64,000 nt of DNA from contig CM077116.1 of assembly GCA_039619475.1 (NCBI GenBank), forward strand, positions 106,499,164 to 106,563,163. The letters are read 5' to 3'. A model generated the notes under the pieces. That model searched no databases and had not been told where the DNA came from. It worked only from the letters and a program-made list of their open reading frames with translations. Below are positions 23,168 to 34,204 of this stretch, piece after piece; position 1 is the first letter of the stretch; every line of letters starts with the position of its first letter. The translations under genes and the position numbers were made by a program. The DNA comes from Icerya purchasi (taxonomy: Eukaryota; Arthropoda; Insecta; Hemiptera; Monophlebidae).

Positions 23168-26100
23168 CTAATTTGAATTTAGGAGGTTAAGGGAATGAAG
23201 GAATTGGAACGCACTGTGGATATGACACGGAGAATCAGCTAGGAGTTGTGATAAGGAAGGGGGGAGGCCATGCTGGGCTCTAAGTGCTATAAGGGAATGA
23301 CAAGATGTTAGTAAATGGGGAATGAAAAGCTGGGTTCTTTGGCAAAAAGGACAAAGAGGGGGATCGGTGCGCTGTAGGAGATACGAATGGGTCAGGCGGG
23401 AGTGGGAAATCCTAAGTCTGGTAAGAATAATATTTTTCTTCCTTGAACGAAATGGAAGGGGGATCTGAGATAGAGGATCAGGTTTAACAAGGAAAAGATT
23501 TTTTTGTTGACTAGAACTCCATACTTGTTCCCAGGATTTAATTATAAGGGATTTCAAGAAGGATTTTATATCGCTGGTAGAAGAGAAGTACGAGGATATG
23601 GCTGGAAGCCGGGATGCTTCCCTTGCAGCTCGGTCGATGGCCTCGTTACCAGGAAAACCAATATGGCTGGGGATCCACATGAAAGATATAGAAATTTGGG
23701 ATCGAATAAGGAGATCGTGAAGGAGAAGGATGCGTTGTACAATTGCATTATCTGTGTAAAAGTTGTAGAGGGACATTAGAACACTAAGTGAATCAGTAAG
23801 GATGAGGTATTTAGAAAGAGGTGGAGCGGAGGAGAGGAACTCAAGACACTTGAAGATGGCGAAAGATTCAGCCGAAAATACAGAGCAGGATTTTGGAAGC
23901 CGGAAGCGATGGGTGGTAGGAGGAACAAAAAAGGCTGATCCAACATGGCCAGTGGATTTTGAGCCATCCGTAAAGCAGAAGATGTAGTCAACGTATTTAA
24001 CAGTTTCGAAAGTAATGTATTGATGAAGGATGTAGTCGGGATATATGGATTTGGGTAGATGGATTAAGTTGAGATTGATATCTGGGGTTAGAAAAAGCCA
24101 AGGAGGAGGGTTAGTGTACACTGGAGCAAGGGGAGGATTGAGAATAAATTTTCTAATTTGAGGAAAACGAGATTCAAACTTATTTTTGATGTTAGTTGCA
24201 CAGTTAGGAACACGCAGAGTAGTCTGACTCTGTTGTTGGGAGTTGAAAAGGAGCTCATTGATCGGAAGGTTTGAATTGGCAAGAGTGGAAGTCAAAAAGT
24301 TAGCTATTAGGATCTCCCTTCTGAAATATAGGGGCAGCTGTCCGGATTCACAATTAAGACTGGCTGTAGGACTAGTGCAAAAGGCTCCAGTGGCTATTCG
24401 GATAGCTGAATGTTGGATAGAATCTAAGGATGACAATAGACCCCGAGCCGCCGAACTGAACGCTTGGCAACCGTACTCTAATCTAGACCGGATTAACGAT
24501 TGATATAGCAGTAATAACATTTTCCGGTCGCCTCCGTTACTTTTATTATTGATCCGCTTTAATATACCAAGAGCTTTAATGCATGTCTTCTTGAGATCCT
24601 TGATGTGTGCGTTCCATAGGAACTTGCTGTCGACTGTCACTCCAAGGTAGCGTACCTCCTCTTGGAAATGAAGTTCTACGCTGTTCAGGAAAATTCGAGG
24701 CCGTTGGCAGTATTTAGTGGTCCGATGAAAATCTACACATGTTGTCTTTTCCGCAGAGAATTTGAAGCCTCGCGCAGACGCCCATTCGGAGAGTTCGTTA
24801 ATACATCGCTGCATGACTTTGCTTGCTCTGGTAGGTGAAGAGGATTGAAATGTTATCGTCAAATCATCAGCAAACAGACTAAACTGTACGGGCGCTCGAA
24901 CGGCTAGCTGGATGTCATTGATGGCTAATAGAAAAAGTGTTACGCTAAGGACACATCCTTGAGGCACCCCATTTTCCATGGAAAACAGCTGCGAAAAAGT
25001 GTCCCCTAACCGAACTCTGATTTACCTGTTCGTTAGAAAGCTTTGGATAAGACTAGCCATGCGACCACGGATTCCTGCTTTATGCAGGCTCGTAAGGGCC
25101 TGATATCTCCATACCGTGTCATACGCTTTTTGAAGATCAAAGAAGACAGCATATAAGTGCGCACGATTAGTAAATGCTTTCTGAGCCTTGAGTTGGAGAT
25201 TTACGATAGCTTGAATTGCTGAGCGGTATTTTCGGAATCCATATTGGTGAGGAGTAAATATATTGTTCATTTCGAGGGTCCAGATTAACCTTTTTTGAAC
25301 GATTTTTTCCAATAGTTTGCCCAGAGTACTTGTTAACGCGATAGGCCGGTAGCTAGATGCTTCGGTTTTTACTTTTCCTTTTTTTAATATTGGGATTACT
25401 ACGGCTATTTTCCATCTCGTAGGGAATATTCCCTCATTCCACAATCTGTTCAGGATATGTAATAAATATACTTTAGCCGATAGATGTAGATACTTTAACA
25501 TAACAGGATGAACGTTGTCCGGACCTGGCGAGGAATCATGGACATAATATTGGATACAATGTTCTAGTTCCCTTAGCGATATGGGACAATTGTACTCTTC
25601 CTCGTTACTGGAACCGAAGCTCAATGGAATGGCTTCTGTCCTTTGTTTACATATAACGCATAAATTCTTCGCAATAGTTCAAATTAGACGATACGGCGGA
25701 GAAGTGGGAAGCTAACATGTCGGCCATTTCGTTAATGTTGGTAATAAGTAAACCGTCTTTGAATAAAGCGGAGATGGTTTCCTTATAGTTTTTCCCATTG
25801 ATCAGATGAATTTTCTTCCACACAGCGAAAATGGGTACCTGCTGATTAATAGATGAGGTAAAATCTTGCCAGCACTTCCTTTTGGCTGCTCTAATGAGAG
25901 AACGTGCATGTGCACGTCGTTTGCGATAATTAATAAGGTTCGTTATTGAGTTGTATCTTTTTAGTACTCTCAATGTCTTTTTACGGAGATTTATTGCCTT
26001 TGCAATATTATTGTTCCACCAAGGAACCCGTTTATTTGACGACTGACTGGACGAGGACAAGGGTATAGCTAGACGTCCAGCTTCAGTGATTTTTTTTGTT

Positions 26101-26897
26101 AAAAATTCGACATCTTCTTCTACATCATCGAAATGTCTGGAGTGGATTTCGGTGCCCTCGGTGAACCTTGGCCAGTTGGCTTCCTTTATCTTCCATTTTC
26201 GACACCGCGACGATTGAAAGCTGGGTACGTTGTATACCAGGAAGATGGGGTAGTGGTCGCTATCGCAAAGATCTGTGTGGCTTTGCCAGTCAATTTGATC
26301 GATAAGATCGACGGAGATCAGCGTAAGATCGATTGACGAAAAACGCTCTGTTTTTGCATCAATGTGAGTTGGTTGATCCCCCTTGTTTATTAAAACGATG
26401 TTAGGGTTATTGATAAGTAGGTTATTAATTTGATTTCCTCTGGAATTCTGATATCTGGAGCCCCACGTATAACTGTGTGCATTGAAATCGCCAAGAAGAA
26501 TAAACGGCTGTGGTAGCTGATTTATAATTTCCTCAAAGTCGTATAGTGAGGTTTGCCAGTTTGGTGGGATGTAAATATTGCATATTGTGATGGGTTTACG
26601 GTGAATTGTTGGGAGTGCTGTTGTAACAGTAACTGCTTGAATATCGGAGGTAATTGAAAGCGGAATCACTTGTGGAATAGAATCATGTATCAAGGTTAAA
26701 ACTCCTCCAGCTGCTATTGAGTGAGAGGTATCATCGAATCGAAATGGTTTGTAACTACGAATAGAAAAACACTGATTAGGTTTCAAATGGGATTCTTGGA
26801 TGCATATCACTGGTGGTTGGTGTTGAGCTATCAGCGTTTGTAACTCAGCTAGGTGCGAGAATACACCATTAATATTCCACTGTAGGATTTTACTCAT
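23168..26897 (-). pseudogene. I-group LINE ORF2 (EN-RT-RNase H), one frameshift and one stop
   Basis: Segment one (26,897-25,647) is an APE-type endonuclease. It has QWNING at the start, catalytic E35 in CIQESHL, GDFNAHSYTW (136-145) and SDHYPI (213-218). A frameshift near 25,650 leads to segment two (25,624-25,022), the RT fingers and palm: SPGPDNVHPVMLK, SYRPIALTSTLGK, QYGFRKYRS and AVFFDLQKAYD. A TAA at about 25,019-25,021 separates segment three (24,979-23,168) in the same frame, with GVPQGCVLS, the FADD catalytic box (36-39) and thumb. RNase H follows with D338, E371, D396, H439 and D449 all present. The end carries LTRLRISHSRLTHSYLL and a C..C..H..C tail. Except for the two breaks, all catalytic residues I can check are intact. 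Confidence 0.9.
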
Positions 26898-28245
26898 GAT
26901 TCGTTAGATCTGTTTCTGAGCCAGAGGTGCTACTAATCAGTGCGTTAACCAGCCTGGTTAACTTGTTTTTGATTCCTTGTCCTACTATAAAGTTCTTCAG
27001 GATAGGTAATGAGTTAACAATTTTTTTAGGATCTATATCCATCTGTCTAACTGCTTCAACATAATTCGTTTCAGTGAGAATAGCAAGCATGATGTCTTCG
27101 AACTGCTCTGGCGTAACATCATAACGATCAGCGTTTTCCTCCAATTCTTCTTTGGCCACCTTAATTGTTTCCACTAAATTGTCATTTTTGTCTTCGGCTG
27201 GTTTCAGCTTCTTAGGTGTTGGTTTTTCTGGTATTTTTCTTGATGTTGTTTCGATAGATGATGAAGAAGTGGAAGAAGAGACCGTTCGTTTGAATGGCGG
27301 GATCGGAGTGATTGTAGAATATCCTTTATCGATGGGCTGGACGTCAATTCGAGCTTCATCTTTAGATCCCTCAGTGGAGGGCAGAATTGTACAATCATTA
27401 GCAGATTGAGCTGTATCTTCGACAATTAACAGATCTAGACATTCGGCTGCTAGGTGGCCTTTACGCTTACATCGGTAGCATATTGAGCCTTCTTCCGCTA
27501 AAAAAATTCGGTAGGTGGTGTCATCGTGAGTGATTACTAAGGAGTCGGGAATAAGCTCAACTGACTCCGGGGACACATAAAATTGCTTTTTGTTTGTCAG
27601 AATATGGGCTAGAGCAGATGACGCAAATCCGGCTCGCATTGTGGTGATGGGCGATACAGGAATAATATTATGTTTTTTTAATTCGTCCTCGATTACACCG
27701 GTTGGAATGCTAGGACAAACATGGGAGATGATAATTCGTTTGGCTGGATTAATTAAGCGACGGATGTTAATCGTTTGGTTATTAATCGTTAAAACTCGGT
27801 TTTGGTCGACTATGTTGTCCACGATTTGTTTCGAGGTGAAGAAGATACAGAATCTTTGGTTCGACATGCGGTAGACTGCTCTAATCTGCTGAGGGTTGAC
27901 AAATTCAGTGATTTTTTCAACATATTCAAGCTGTCGGACGCCATCGATAGTGGGGATCACAATTGCGTGAGTTTTGTCTAAGACTGGTTCTTTGTTGACA
28001 ATTCCTGCGTAAGACGCGGATGATGTTTGCTGGTTCGTTGGATTTGACGTAGTAGGTAGGTCTGTTGTGGAAGTTGTAGTATTGGATTTTGTAGATATGT
28101 CTGTGTTTGATTCATTGTTGGGTAGATTTGGAAAAGTCGAACTGGTAAGTGAGAATGCTTTGTTTTTTGGCGGCTTCGCGGTCATTTTGTTGCTTGCAGT
28201 TTTGCTAATATCGGATTTGGTATCTTTTTTCGGTTTTGACGACAT
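26890..28245 (-). CDS. I-group LINE ORF1, nucleic-acid-binding protein
   Basis: This intact 451-codon frame begins MSSKPKKDTKSDISKT. The first ~85 residues are rich in S, T, N and K and are probably disordered. A conserved core follows (residues ~85-250), then one CCHC zinc knuckle, CYRCKRKGHLAAEC, with C256, C259, H264 and C269. The C-terminal 150 residues are charged. ORF1 proteins of I-type LINEs package the RNA and act as chaperones in the retrotransposition particle. The stop overlaps the ORF2 start (ATGAGTAA), an arrangement that suggests ORF2 is translated by reinitiation. Function is inferred from family and context. Confidence 0.88.
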   Translation of the reverse strand: MSSKPKKDTKSDISKTASNKMTAKPPKNKAFSLTSSTFPNLPNNESNTDISTKSNTTTSTTDLPTTSNPTNQQTSSASYAGIVNKEPVLDKTHAIVIPTIDGVRQLEYVEKITEFVNPQQIRAVYRMSNQRFCIFFTSKQIVDNIVDQNRVLTINNQTINIRRLINPAKRIIISHVCPSIPTGVIEDELKKHNIIPVSPITTMRAGFASSALAHILTNKKQFYVSPESVELIPDSLVITHDDTTYRIFLAEEGSICYRCKRKGHLAAECLDLLIVEDTAQSANDCTILPSTEGSKDEARIDVQPIDKGYSTITPIPPFKRTVSSSTSSSSIETTSRKIPEKPTPKKLKPAEDKNDNLVETIKVAKEELEENADRYDVTPEQFEDIMLAILTETNYVEAVRQMDIDPKKIVNSLPILKNFIVGQGIKNKLTRLVNALISSTSGSETDLTNHE

Positions 28246-28608
28246 GATGTATTAAACCCGCATCCGAGTACGAGAATATTAGGTAGTTATACACTACCGC
28301 CGGTTTAACGAAAACCGGCTAGTATGAATAAAGATCGACGATTGTTAATTAAACGTTCGAAGCGATAATGGTTAGTCCGGCGTTATCAGCTACGATAACA
28401 GAAAATAAAATAAAACGATCTCACCGTTAATTTCTTCTTATCAGCTGATCGTAGCAAGAGCGAAACTAACGCGAACACACAAGTTACTTTTATCACTTTT
28501 ATGTAGGTTTTTCCATTAGAAGGTACTGTGTAAAGTTTTTGAAAGAATTATTAAGAATAGGTTCTCATGGAAACTTAAGGGTGCAACCTTTTAAGTAATT
28601 ATAAATGG

Positions 28609-30442
28609 TTTTTTTTTTTTTTTTTTTTTTTTAGAAGCCATTCCTAGCTTATTGGCTAGCAATGGCTGGTATGGCAAATTATTGTGACGTGAAGGGTTCG
28701 TAGTCCCGTGACTAGTCTCTGTATTAGTAACTTATGTTTAAATAATTCTCACAAAGGTTTTTTTTTTTAATTTTTTGCTGAGCCAGGTCTAAAGGTTTTG
28801 TTCTTTTTAGTCTGCGCACATGCGTTTGTGACGAATTGTCTAGGGGGCCAATTGCAGTCCAGTTCATGTGATTTTATAACCGCTCCTGATGTTTTGTTGT
28901 CATCCTCTTCATAATATCAGCTACATACTTTATGCAAAGATCATCATGTATGGTTTAGTTCCTTACGTAACGTGGCACGCCAATGATTGACCTTAGAGTA
29001 ATATTTTGGTATCTTTGAATTTTCATAATATCGCTCTTTGCACTATAGGCCCACAATTCGCATCCGTATCGGAGAGAGTAGTTAGTTGTATAATAGCAGT
29101 TCATTTTTCAAGGACAGTTGAGTCTGTTTTCCTTATAGCCAATATAGTTTGTTGGTTTTGATTCTGAGTTTAGCCATTTTTTTGCGTTAATTGGTAGAAG
29201 CCTAGGTATTTAAAGTCTTTTTTGATTGGCACTATCTTGTTATCGATTTTTATATTTTCTGGCTCTATATGACGATTTGTAAATATTATATGTGCTGATT
29301 TATTTTCATTTATTTTAATTCGAAATTTCGTGTTCCATGACATAACTTTATTCACCGCTCTTTGCAATTTACTATTTGCTTTTGTTTGACTTGAATCAGA
29401 GCACAACAGTACGGTGTCATCTGCAAAAGTTGCCATTAAGGAATTGTCTTCAACTGTTATACCTGCTGTAAAAATAAGATACAATAACGGTCCCTAAACA
29501 CTTCCCTGTGGAACTCCTGACTTAATATTGAATATATGTTAGATACTTTGTCTCCATACTTTGATTTGGTAGTACCTTTTATCCAGATACAATAAAAACA
29601 ACTCGTAATAGTGGTTTGGATTTTTTTTTTTTTATTTTATACAATAAGTCGCCATGCCATATGTTGTCAAAAGCCTGGTTTACATCCAGAAATACGGAAT
29701 CGCAAATCCTTTTCTAAGTCAGATTCAATTTTTTGTACTACCCTATGTACCTGTTGAACTGTAGATTAGTTCTAAATCCGTACGGATGAAATGGTATTCT
29801 TTGGTATTCATTAACTAAAGGAAGCACTCTCTTTAATAACAGGATTTCATATAATTTCGGTATCACTAGTATTATTGTAATAGCCCTATATGGGGAAACA
29901 TCTGTAGGTGGTTTATTAGATTCTGCTAGTAAATAGTTTAGAGCTAGTTCCTTGACTATAAAAAAATCTAGAAAGTCAGGAATTTTTTCTCTGTCGGTAG
30001 GCCAGTAAGTTGGCGACCCACTCGTTGTAATTCTGCATTCGTTAGAATCCAATGATTTCTCGAGTTCTCTACCTCTGGATGTAGTCAGCCTCGACTCCCA
30101 GTACGTGTTTTTATCATTATAGTCACCTCCAACTACATATGTACTTCCAAGAGTATGTAAGAAACAGTTGAATTAATGATAAAGAATTTTGTGTTTAGGT
30201 GGGCAGTACACCGCAGATATTACTATGTTTTTATTTGCACACTGAAATTTTATACTAGTTACCTGAAGATAGCTTTCTTAGTGTTTTACAATTTCATGAC
30301 GTGCAATATTGTTTTTAATTATTATTGTTGATGCTCCTTGGGTTGTATTGTCCGGATGGGGAATACTTAATATGAAAATAACTTACATCTGTAATATGGG
30401 ACTCCAATGTTAATAGTACATCTATTTTTTCTTGATTTAAAT
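28609..30442 (-). mobile_element. Old Jockey-type LINE, 3' part (EN to poly(A))
   Basis: Read on the minus strand from 30,442 down, it contains the rest of an APE endonuclease in broken frames: a VVGGDYN motif, then SPTYWPTDREKIPDFLDFF at the top of the frame 30,052-29,738. Next comes RT with SPYRAITIILVIPK and PYGFR, then ATFADDTVLL (frame 29,484-29,170) and a Jockey-type thumb. The 3' UTR holds a hairpin (AGCCATTCCTAGC..GCTAGCAATGGCT) just before a 24-base A-tail (+ strand T-run at 28,609-28,632). The SPTYWPTDR...DFF segment is characteristic of Jockey-clade endonucleases. Its 5' half lies beyond the 17-kb palindrome. Confidence 0.8.
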
Positions 30443-30455
30443 ATAGTTAGTAGTG

Positions 30456-30463
30456 TATAAATA
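30456..30463 (+). promoter_or_regulatory. TATA-box-like sequence 8 bp from the left terminus
   Basis: TATAAATA lies within the first 15 bp of the inverted repeat, facing inward, with its twin at 47,440-47,447. It could drive inward transcription of either arm. The claim rests on the match to the TATA consensus and its position only. Confidence 0.35.
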
Positions 30464-30504
30464 GGGCAGCTGGCAGGTCTGACGTCACCAACCCCTATTC
30501 GTCC

Positions 30505-31020
30505 CCCGGTGCTCAAAACTCACCCCAATTTGTCCCCCTGTGCTCAAAACTCACCCCAATTTATGTCAAGATGTCCAAAATGCACCCCATTTTGTCCCCC
30601 GGTGCTCAAAATTCACCCCAATCTGTGTCCAGCTGCTCAAAACTCACCCCAATTTCTGTCTTGGAGCCCAAAGTTACCCCAAGTTTCCCCCGATTTTCCC
30701 TAGGGGTAGGTACCCCGAGTGTCCAGGTTTCCCCCAATTTTCCCGGACGGTTGCTGAAATTTCACCCCAAATTCTCATCAGGGTGCTAAAAATTAACCCA
30801 AATTTCTCTTTTAGAGCCCAAAGTTACCCCAATTTATGTCCATGCGATCAAATTTAACCCAAGTCCCCCCCCCCCCATTTTCCTGGTCAGTTCCGCTAAT
30901 TCGATCCCTAATTCCCATCAAGGTAGACAAAATCCACCCCAATTAGCGTACAGGTGCTGAAAGTTCACCCCAATTTGTATCCATATGGTTAAAATTCACC
31001 CAAGTTTCCCCAAAATTTCT
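30505..31020 (+). repeat. Subterminal array of ~31-bp repeats, left arm
   Basis: Units of the form GTGCTCAAAACTCACCCCAA followed by TTTGTCCCCC occur at close, nearly regular spacing and degrade inward into 'gagcccaaagttacccc' variants. Arrays just inside the ends are common in foldback and Polinton-like inverted repeats, where they may bind terminal proteins or transposase. The proline-rich frames here are by-products of the repeat. Confidence 0.8.
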
Positions 31021-31819
31021 TCAAATTTTTCCGATTCCCCATTCATACTGTTATCTGTAAATGCGCTCGCACCGTTTCCATGCATATATTCAACATAGCC
31101 TTAGCCGCCATGAAAGTGTACTCGCTTTCCTATACCCGCGCCTTCTATCATCATGTGTATGTATTATACATGACTCTGCTTGTAATGTATACAACATAAT
31201 TTTTAATTTTCATTTTTTGAGGTTGGGAGGGGTAAAATTTTGCCCGGAGTGATAAAAACGTTTGAATCTCAACACTTAGAACCCAAAATTTAAAGGAATT
31301 TTCCGAGTCGTGCTCCGTTCTAGCATTTTTTTTTTAAAATTTTATTTTTAAAGAAAATATTTGAACGTTCCATCAGTCGAATGAGAGCGGGCGAGTGTGC
31401 TGCTACGGGATGTATTATGTAAGCGCGAGCGCGGCTGTAATGGAAATATTTAAATGTTCCAGCAACTAGTTGAAACTGTCACCAGGTGAGGTGAATTCCA
31501 GTCGTTCGTTTTGAAATTAACTAGCCGATCATCTATGCTCACTCTCACACGCCACCGATAGAAACCTGTTCACGATCGCTACACGTTCACACACGCACAC
31601 ATATACACCGCCACCTGATATATATTTTTCGTCTTTTTCCGCTTCCGATCTTATACTTAATCCATTGATATTTTTTTATTTTTATTTTTACGTATTCTCT
31701 GTTCATTGCAAAAGCACACCGTCCATTCTTGCACACATATCAAGCATTGAGTTAACCTGTACAAAGGTACACTGTACTATTCCATGCACGCTCCGTCACC
31801 ACCGAAATAAACACCGCGA

Positions 31820-31821
31820 TA

Positions 31822-31851
<30 letters not shown>
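31820..31851. repeat. (AC)n microsatellite, left arm
   Basis: About 14 AC units, mirrored as (GT)n at about 46,049-46,080 in the right arm. Confidence 0.9.
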
Positions 31852-31857
<6 letters not shown>

Positions 31858-33071
31858 ACCACCACTTCGTACATATTTTATTTTCGAGTCAAAATATTAT
31901 AGAATTAGCCTAACTATATTTTTCTTTTACGCTTCTGTTTATTTCTTCTGTTTTGTTTCTCCGATTCTAAAAATTAATCTGTCAATGTATTAGCCACTCT
32001 TTCATTCGCACATAATGTTCCCTCGCACTCATCTGCTACCAGTAGTTCTCTTGTCGTTCATAATAACTTTTTCAAGTCTAATATTATAGAATCAGCCTAA
32101 TTATATTTTTTTTCGCTTCCAATCATTTCCTCCGTCCGTTGATAATTTTCTTATTTTATTTTTTCTCAGGTTCTAAAAATAAATCCATTGATATCTTCAC
32201 TAGTATGATTACGTAAACATCTTCTAACGGTATTCCTCATATTGTTCATAATAATTTTTCATGTCTATGTATTATGGAATTAGTCTAAAATATATTTTTT
32301 CCCCTCTAAAGTCTTTTTCCAATCGTAAGTATTCAAAAATTAATTCGAGTATATTTTTATTTAACGCTGTTTCATATTTTCCCTCTCCCCTATCCACCCT
32401 ACACAAACTTAAATTCTTTTCTATTATTTTTCATGAGTACATCCCCCCCCCCTGAAACTACGGTGAATCCATACCATTCTTTCCCACGCATCCATCTGCT
32501 AACAATGATTTTCTCATCATTCATAATAATTTTTTTCGAATCTGTTAGTTTAAGATTATTTCATTTTTTTCAAACTCTAAATATTTTTTTTTTTTTTTTC
32601 AATATCTTCCATATTTTCCCCCAATATGTCCGCATACGCTCATAATTCAAAGGTACTCTGCTTATTTCCTTGCATGAATGTTGCTATGTCGTTGATTTCG
32701 ATCTTGTGTCAAGGTCATCGAGTCTGCCCGGATCTTCTCCTTCATATCTTTTGTAGAAAAACCGGTTGACATGTACACACCTACACACAAACACCCATAA
32801 CCTAAAGATCACCTGTAAATTTCGTTCATTTGCGTATGCAACCAGCTTTCACCAAAGGAATGTGGTTTTTCTGGTGCAACCCGCCCTCTTCAAAGACATG
32901 CATCGAGCTAGAATCTCGAAAGGATCTGTTCAGGCAGTCAGTATTAGTGTTACATTAAACGTGTAGAATTTGTTGAAGCTGTGTTCTTCACGCATTAATA
33001 AAAGTTTGCTCTAACATTAAAAGTAATAATTTTCTACATTCTTAGTAAAAAGTTAAAAATATTATTCAAAC

Positions 33072-33920
33072 ATGAATAACAATACCGATTCGATTGATAT
33101 TAAAGTCGACGAATTTATTCAGAATTCATTTTCGAGTGATAGTGTCTCGCATACAACTTCATCACCTCAATCACAGCAATCAGATGATGGTTATACAGCA
33201 GAAGGATCAACATCTTCTGTACATAATATCATTGGTCCTGTATTATTATCAGAACAAGCAGATATAGCGGAATATTTTGTAGATATCAGCATCCATATAG
33301 ATTGTGATTATGGTTTTCGAGTAACCGAACTAGCAATGATTGATATGTCTGGCGGAAAGTGTTTGCATACACTGTATAAGCCAAGCAGAGCATGGCATTC
33401 ATCAAAAACGCCACATTTACAATGTTCTTCGATGAGTCATCACTTGAAAAATCCTTCATTATTTCCCTGTCGGGAAGAAACATTTATGGCACGCGATATA
33501 TTCACGATAATATCTCAAAAACCGAGAGCTCGCATATATATTTTAACGGTATATGCTAAACTTATACTAATGGAACTTAACGAAAAGTCTGAATTGTTGA
33601 GTGATTTAGACTATGGAATCGTTAATATGGATAAAGTCTTTCGACTACATAGTATTGAGAATCTACATGAAGAGTATTTTGATATAAGCAATTTGATAAC
33701 CTGTAAACATCATAATGAGAATGATAGTTTTCATTGTGCAGCGAAAAACGTTATGGTAATGAAGGCCTGGTACGATCATGTTTTCCATCCGCTGAAGCTT
33801 ATGAATAATCTCAATATAAATGATTTAAGTCAGTTGTTCATTACAGCCACCAAAGAAATGATAATTACATTATTTCCAAGTTGTGTTGGAGACATTTATG
33901 CATTTCTACAGATAGATTAA
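33072..33920 (+). CDS. 282-residue DEDDh-exonuclease-like protein, left copy
   Basis: The ATG follows a favourable AAAC context after a short AT-rich leader. Residues 1-60 are serine-rich and likely disordered. Residues 67-104 (EYFVDISIHID, then RVTELAMIDMSGGKCLHTLYKP) have the layout of the first motif of DEDDh 3'-5' exonucleases, but the second acidic residue is Ser73 rather than Glu. Near the end C211, H213 and H214 precede HCAAKNVMVMKAW (221-233), which resembles the HxAxxD motif with Asn226 in place of Asp. If the fold is right, the enzyme is inactive. It may be a nucleic-acid-binding or structural derivative. The right arm encodes an identical protein. The fold assignment is by eye and tentative. 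It could also be an orphan viral-type protein. Confidence 0.6.
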   Translation: MNNNTDSIDIKVDEFIQNSFSSDSVSHTTSSPQSQQSDDGYTAEGSTSSVHNIIGPVLLSEQADIAEYFVDISIHIDCDYGFRVTELAMIDMSGGKCLHTLYKPSRAWHSSKTPHLQCSSMSHHLKNPSLFPCREETFMARDIFTIISQKPRARIYILTVYAKLILMELNEKSELLSDLDYGIVNMDKVFRLHSIENLHEEYFDISNLITCKHHNENDSFHCAAKNVMVMKAWYDHVFHPLKLMNNLNINDLSQLFITATKEMIITLFPSCVGDIYAFLQID

Positions 33921-34204
33921 AACCGGATGATATGATAAAATCACTTCTACCATGTTACGAGCATGAGCATGATGAAGAATTCGTCTATGAGGTGTGTTGA
34001 TCAATAGAGCAACAGGTAGAAAACCTAGTAGTTTACGAGACACAGCATGTTCAAAGAAAAAAAACGAACTAGCACAAGCAGATCAGAGTTGCAACATACG
34101 AGTGGGAGATATATTCTCGAGAACAACAGCTTGATTATAAAAAACGTCGAAGATACATGTATCTATCTGTGAACAATTATCACATCAAACATAAAAAGGT
34201 TGAC
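33906..34204 (+). pseudogene. Broken downstream continuation of the 282-codon ORF, left arm
   Basis: Immediately past the stop at 33,918-33,920 two other frames stay protein-like. One overlaps the ORF end and runs to a stop near 33,998, with an acidic HEHDEEFVYEV segment. Another ends with a basic KKRRRYMYLSVNNYHIKHKK tail at about 34,205. This suggests the ancestral protein was longer and has lost its C-terminus to frameshifts. The mirror region 43,697-43,995 carries the same breaks, so they predate or were copied with the palindrome. Confidence 0.4.

Larger units (their letters stand above)
23083..28513 (-). mobile_element. Full-length I-group LINE with 12-bp target duplication
   Basis: CATTAGAAGGTA flanks the element at 23,071-23,082 and 28,514-28,525. 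Reading on the minus strand it has a 268-bp 5' UTR, ORF1 (nucleocapsid-like), ORF2 (endonuclease, reverse transcriptase, RNase H, zinc-like tail) and a short 3' UTR ending in a run of TAA-type trinucleotides (+ strand TTA repeats at 23,083-23,102). A terminal RNase H and trinucleotide tail are features of I-clade LINEs. ORF2 carries one frameshift and one stop, so this copy is probably inactive but young. Confidence 0.9.

Noticed and set aside
30509..30857. Proline-rich frames (64-105 codons), mirrored near 47.0-47.4 kb
   Set aside because: They arise from the ~31-bp subterminal repeats being near a multiple of three and are open in several overlapping frames.
31665..31913. Frame with a (TH)n stretch, mirrored at 45,988-46,236
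   Set aside because: The histidine/threonine run is the (AC)n microsatellite. The rest has no protein-like features.
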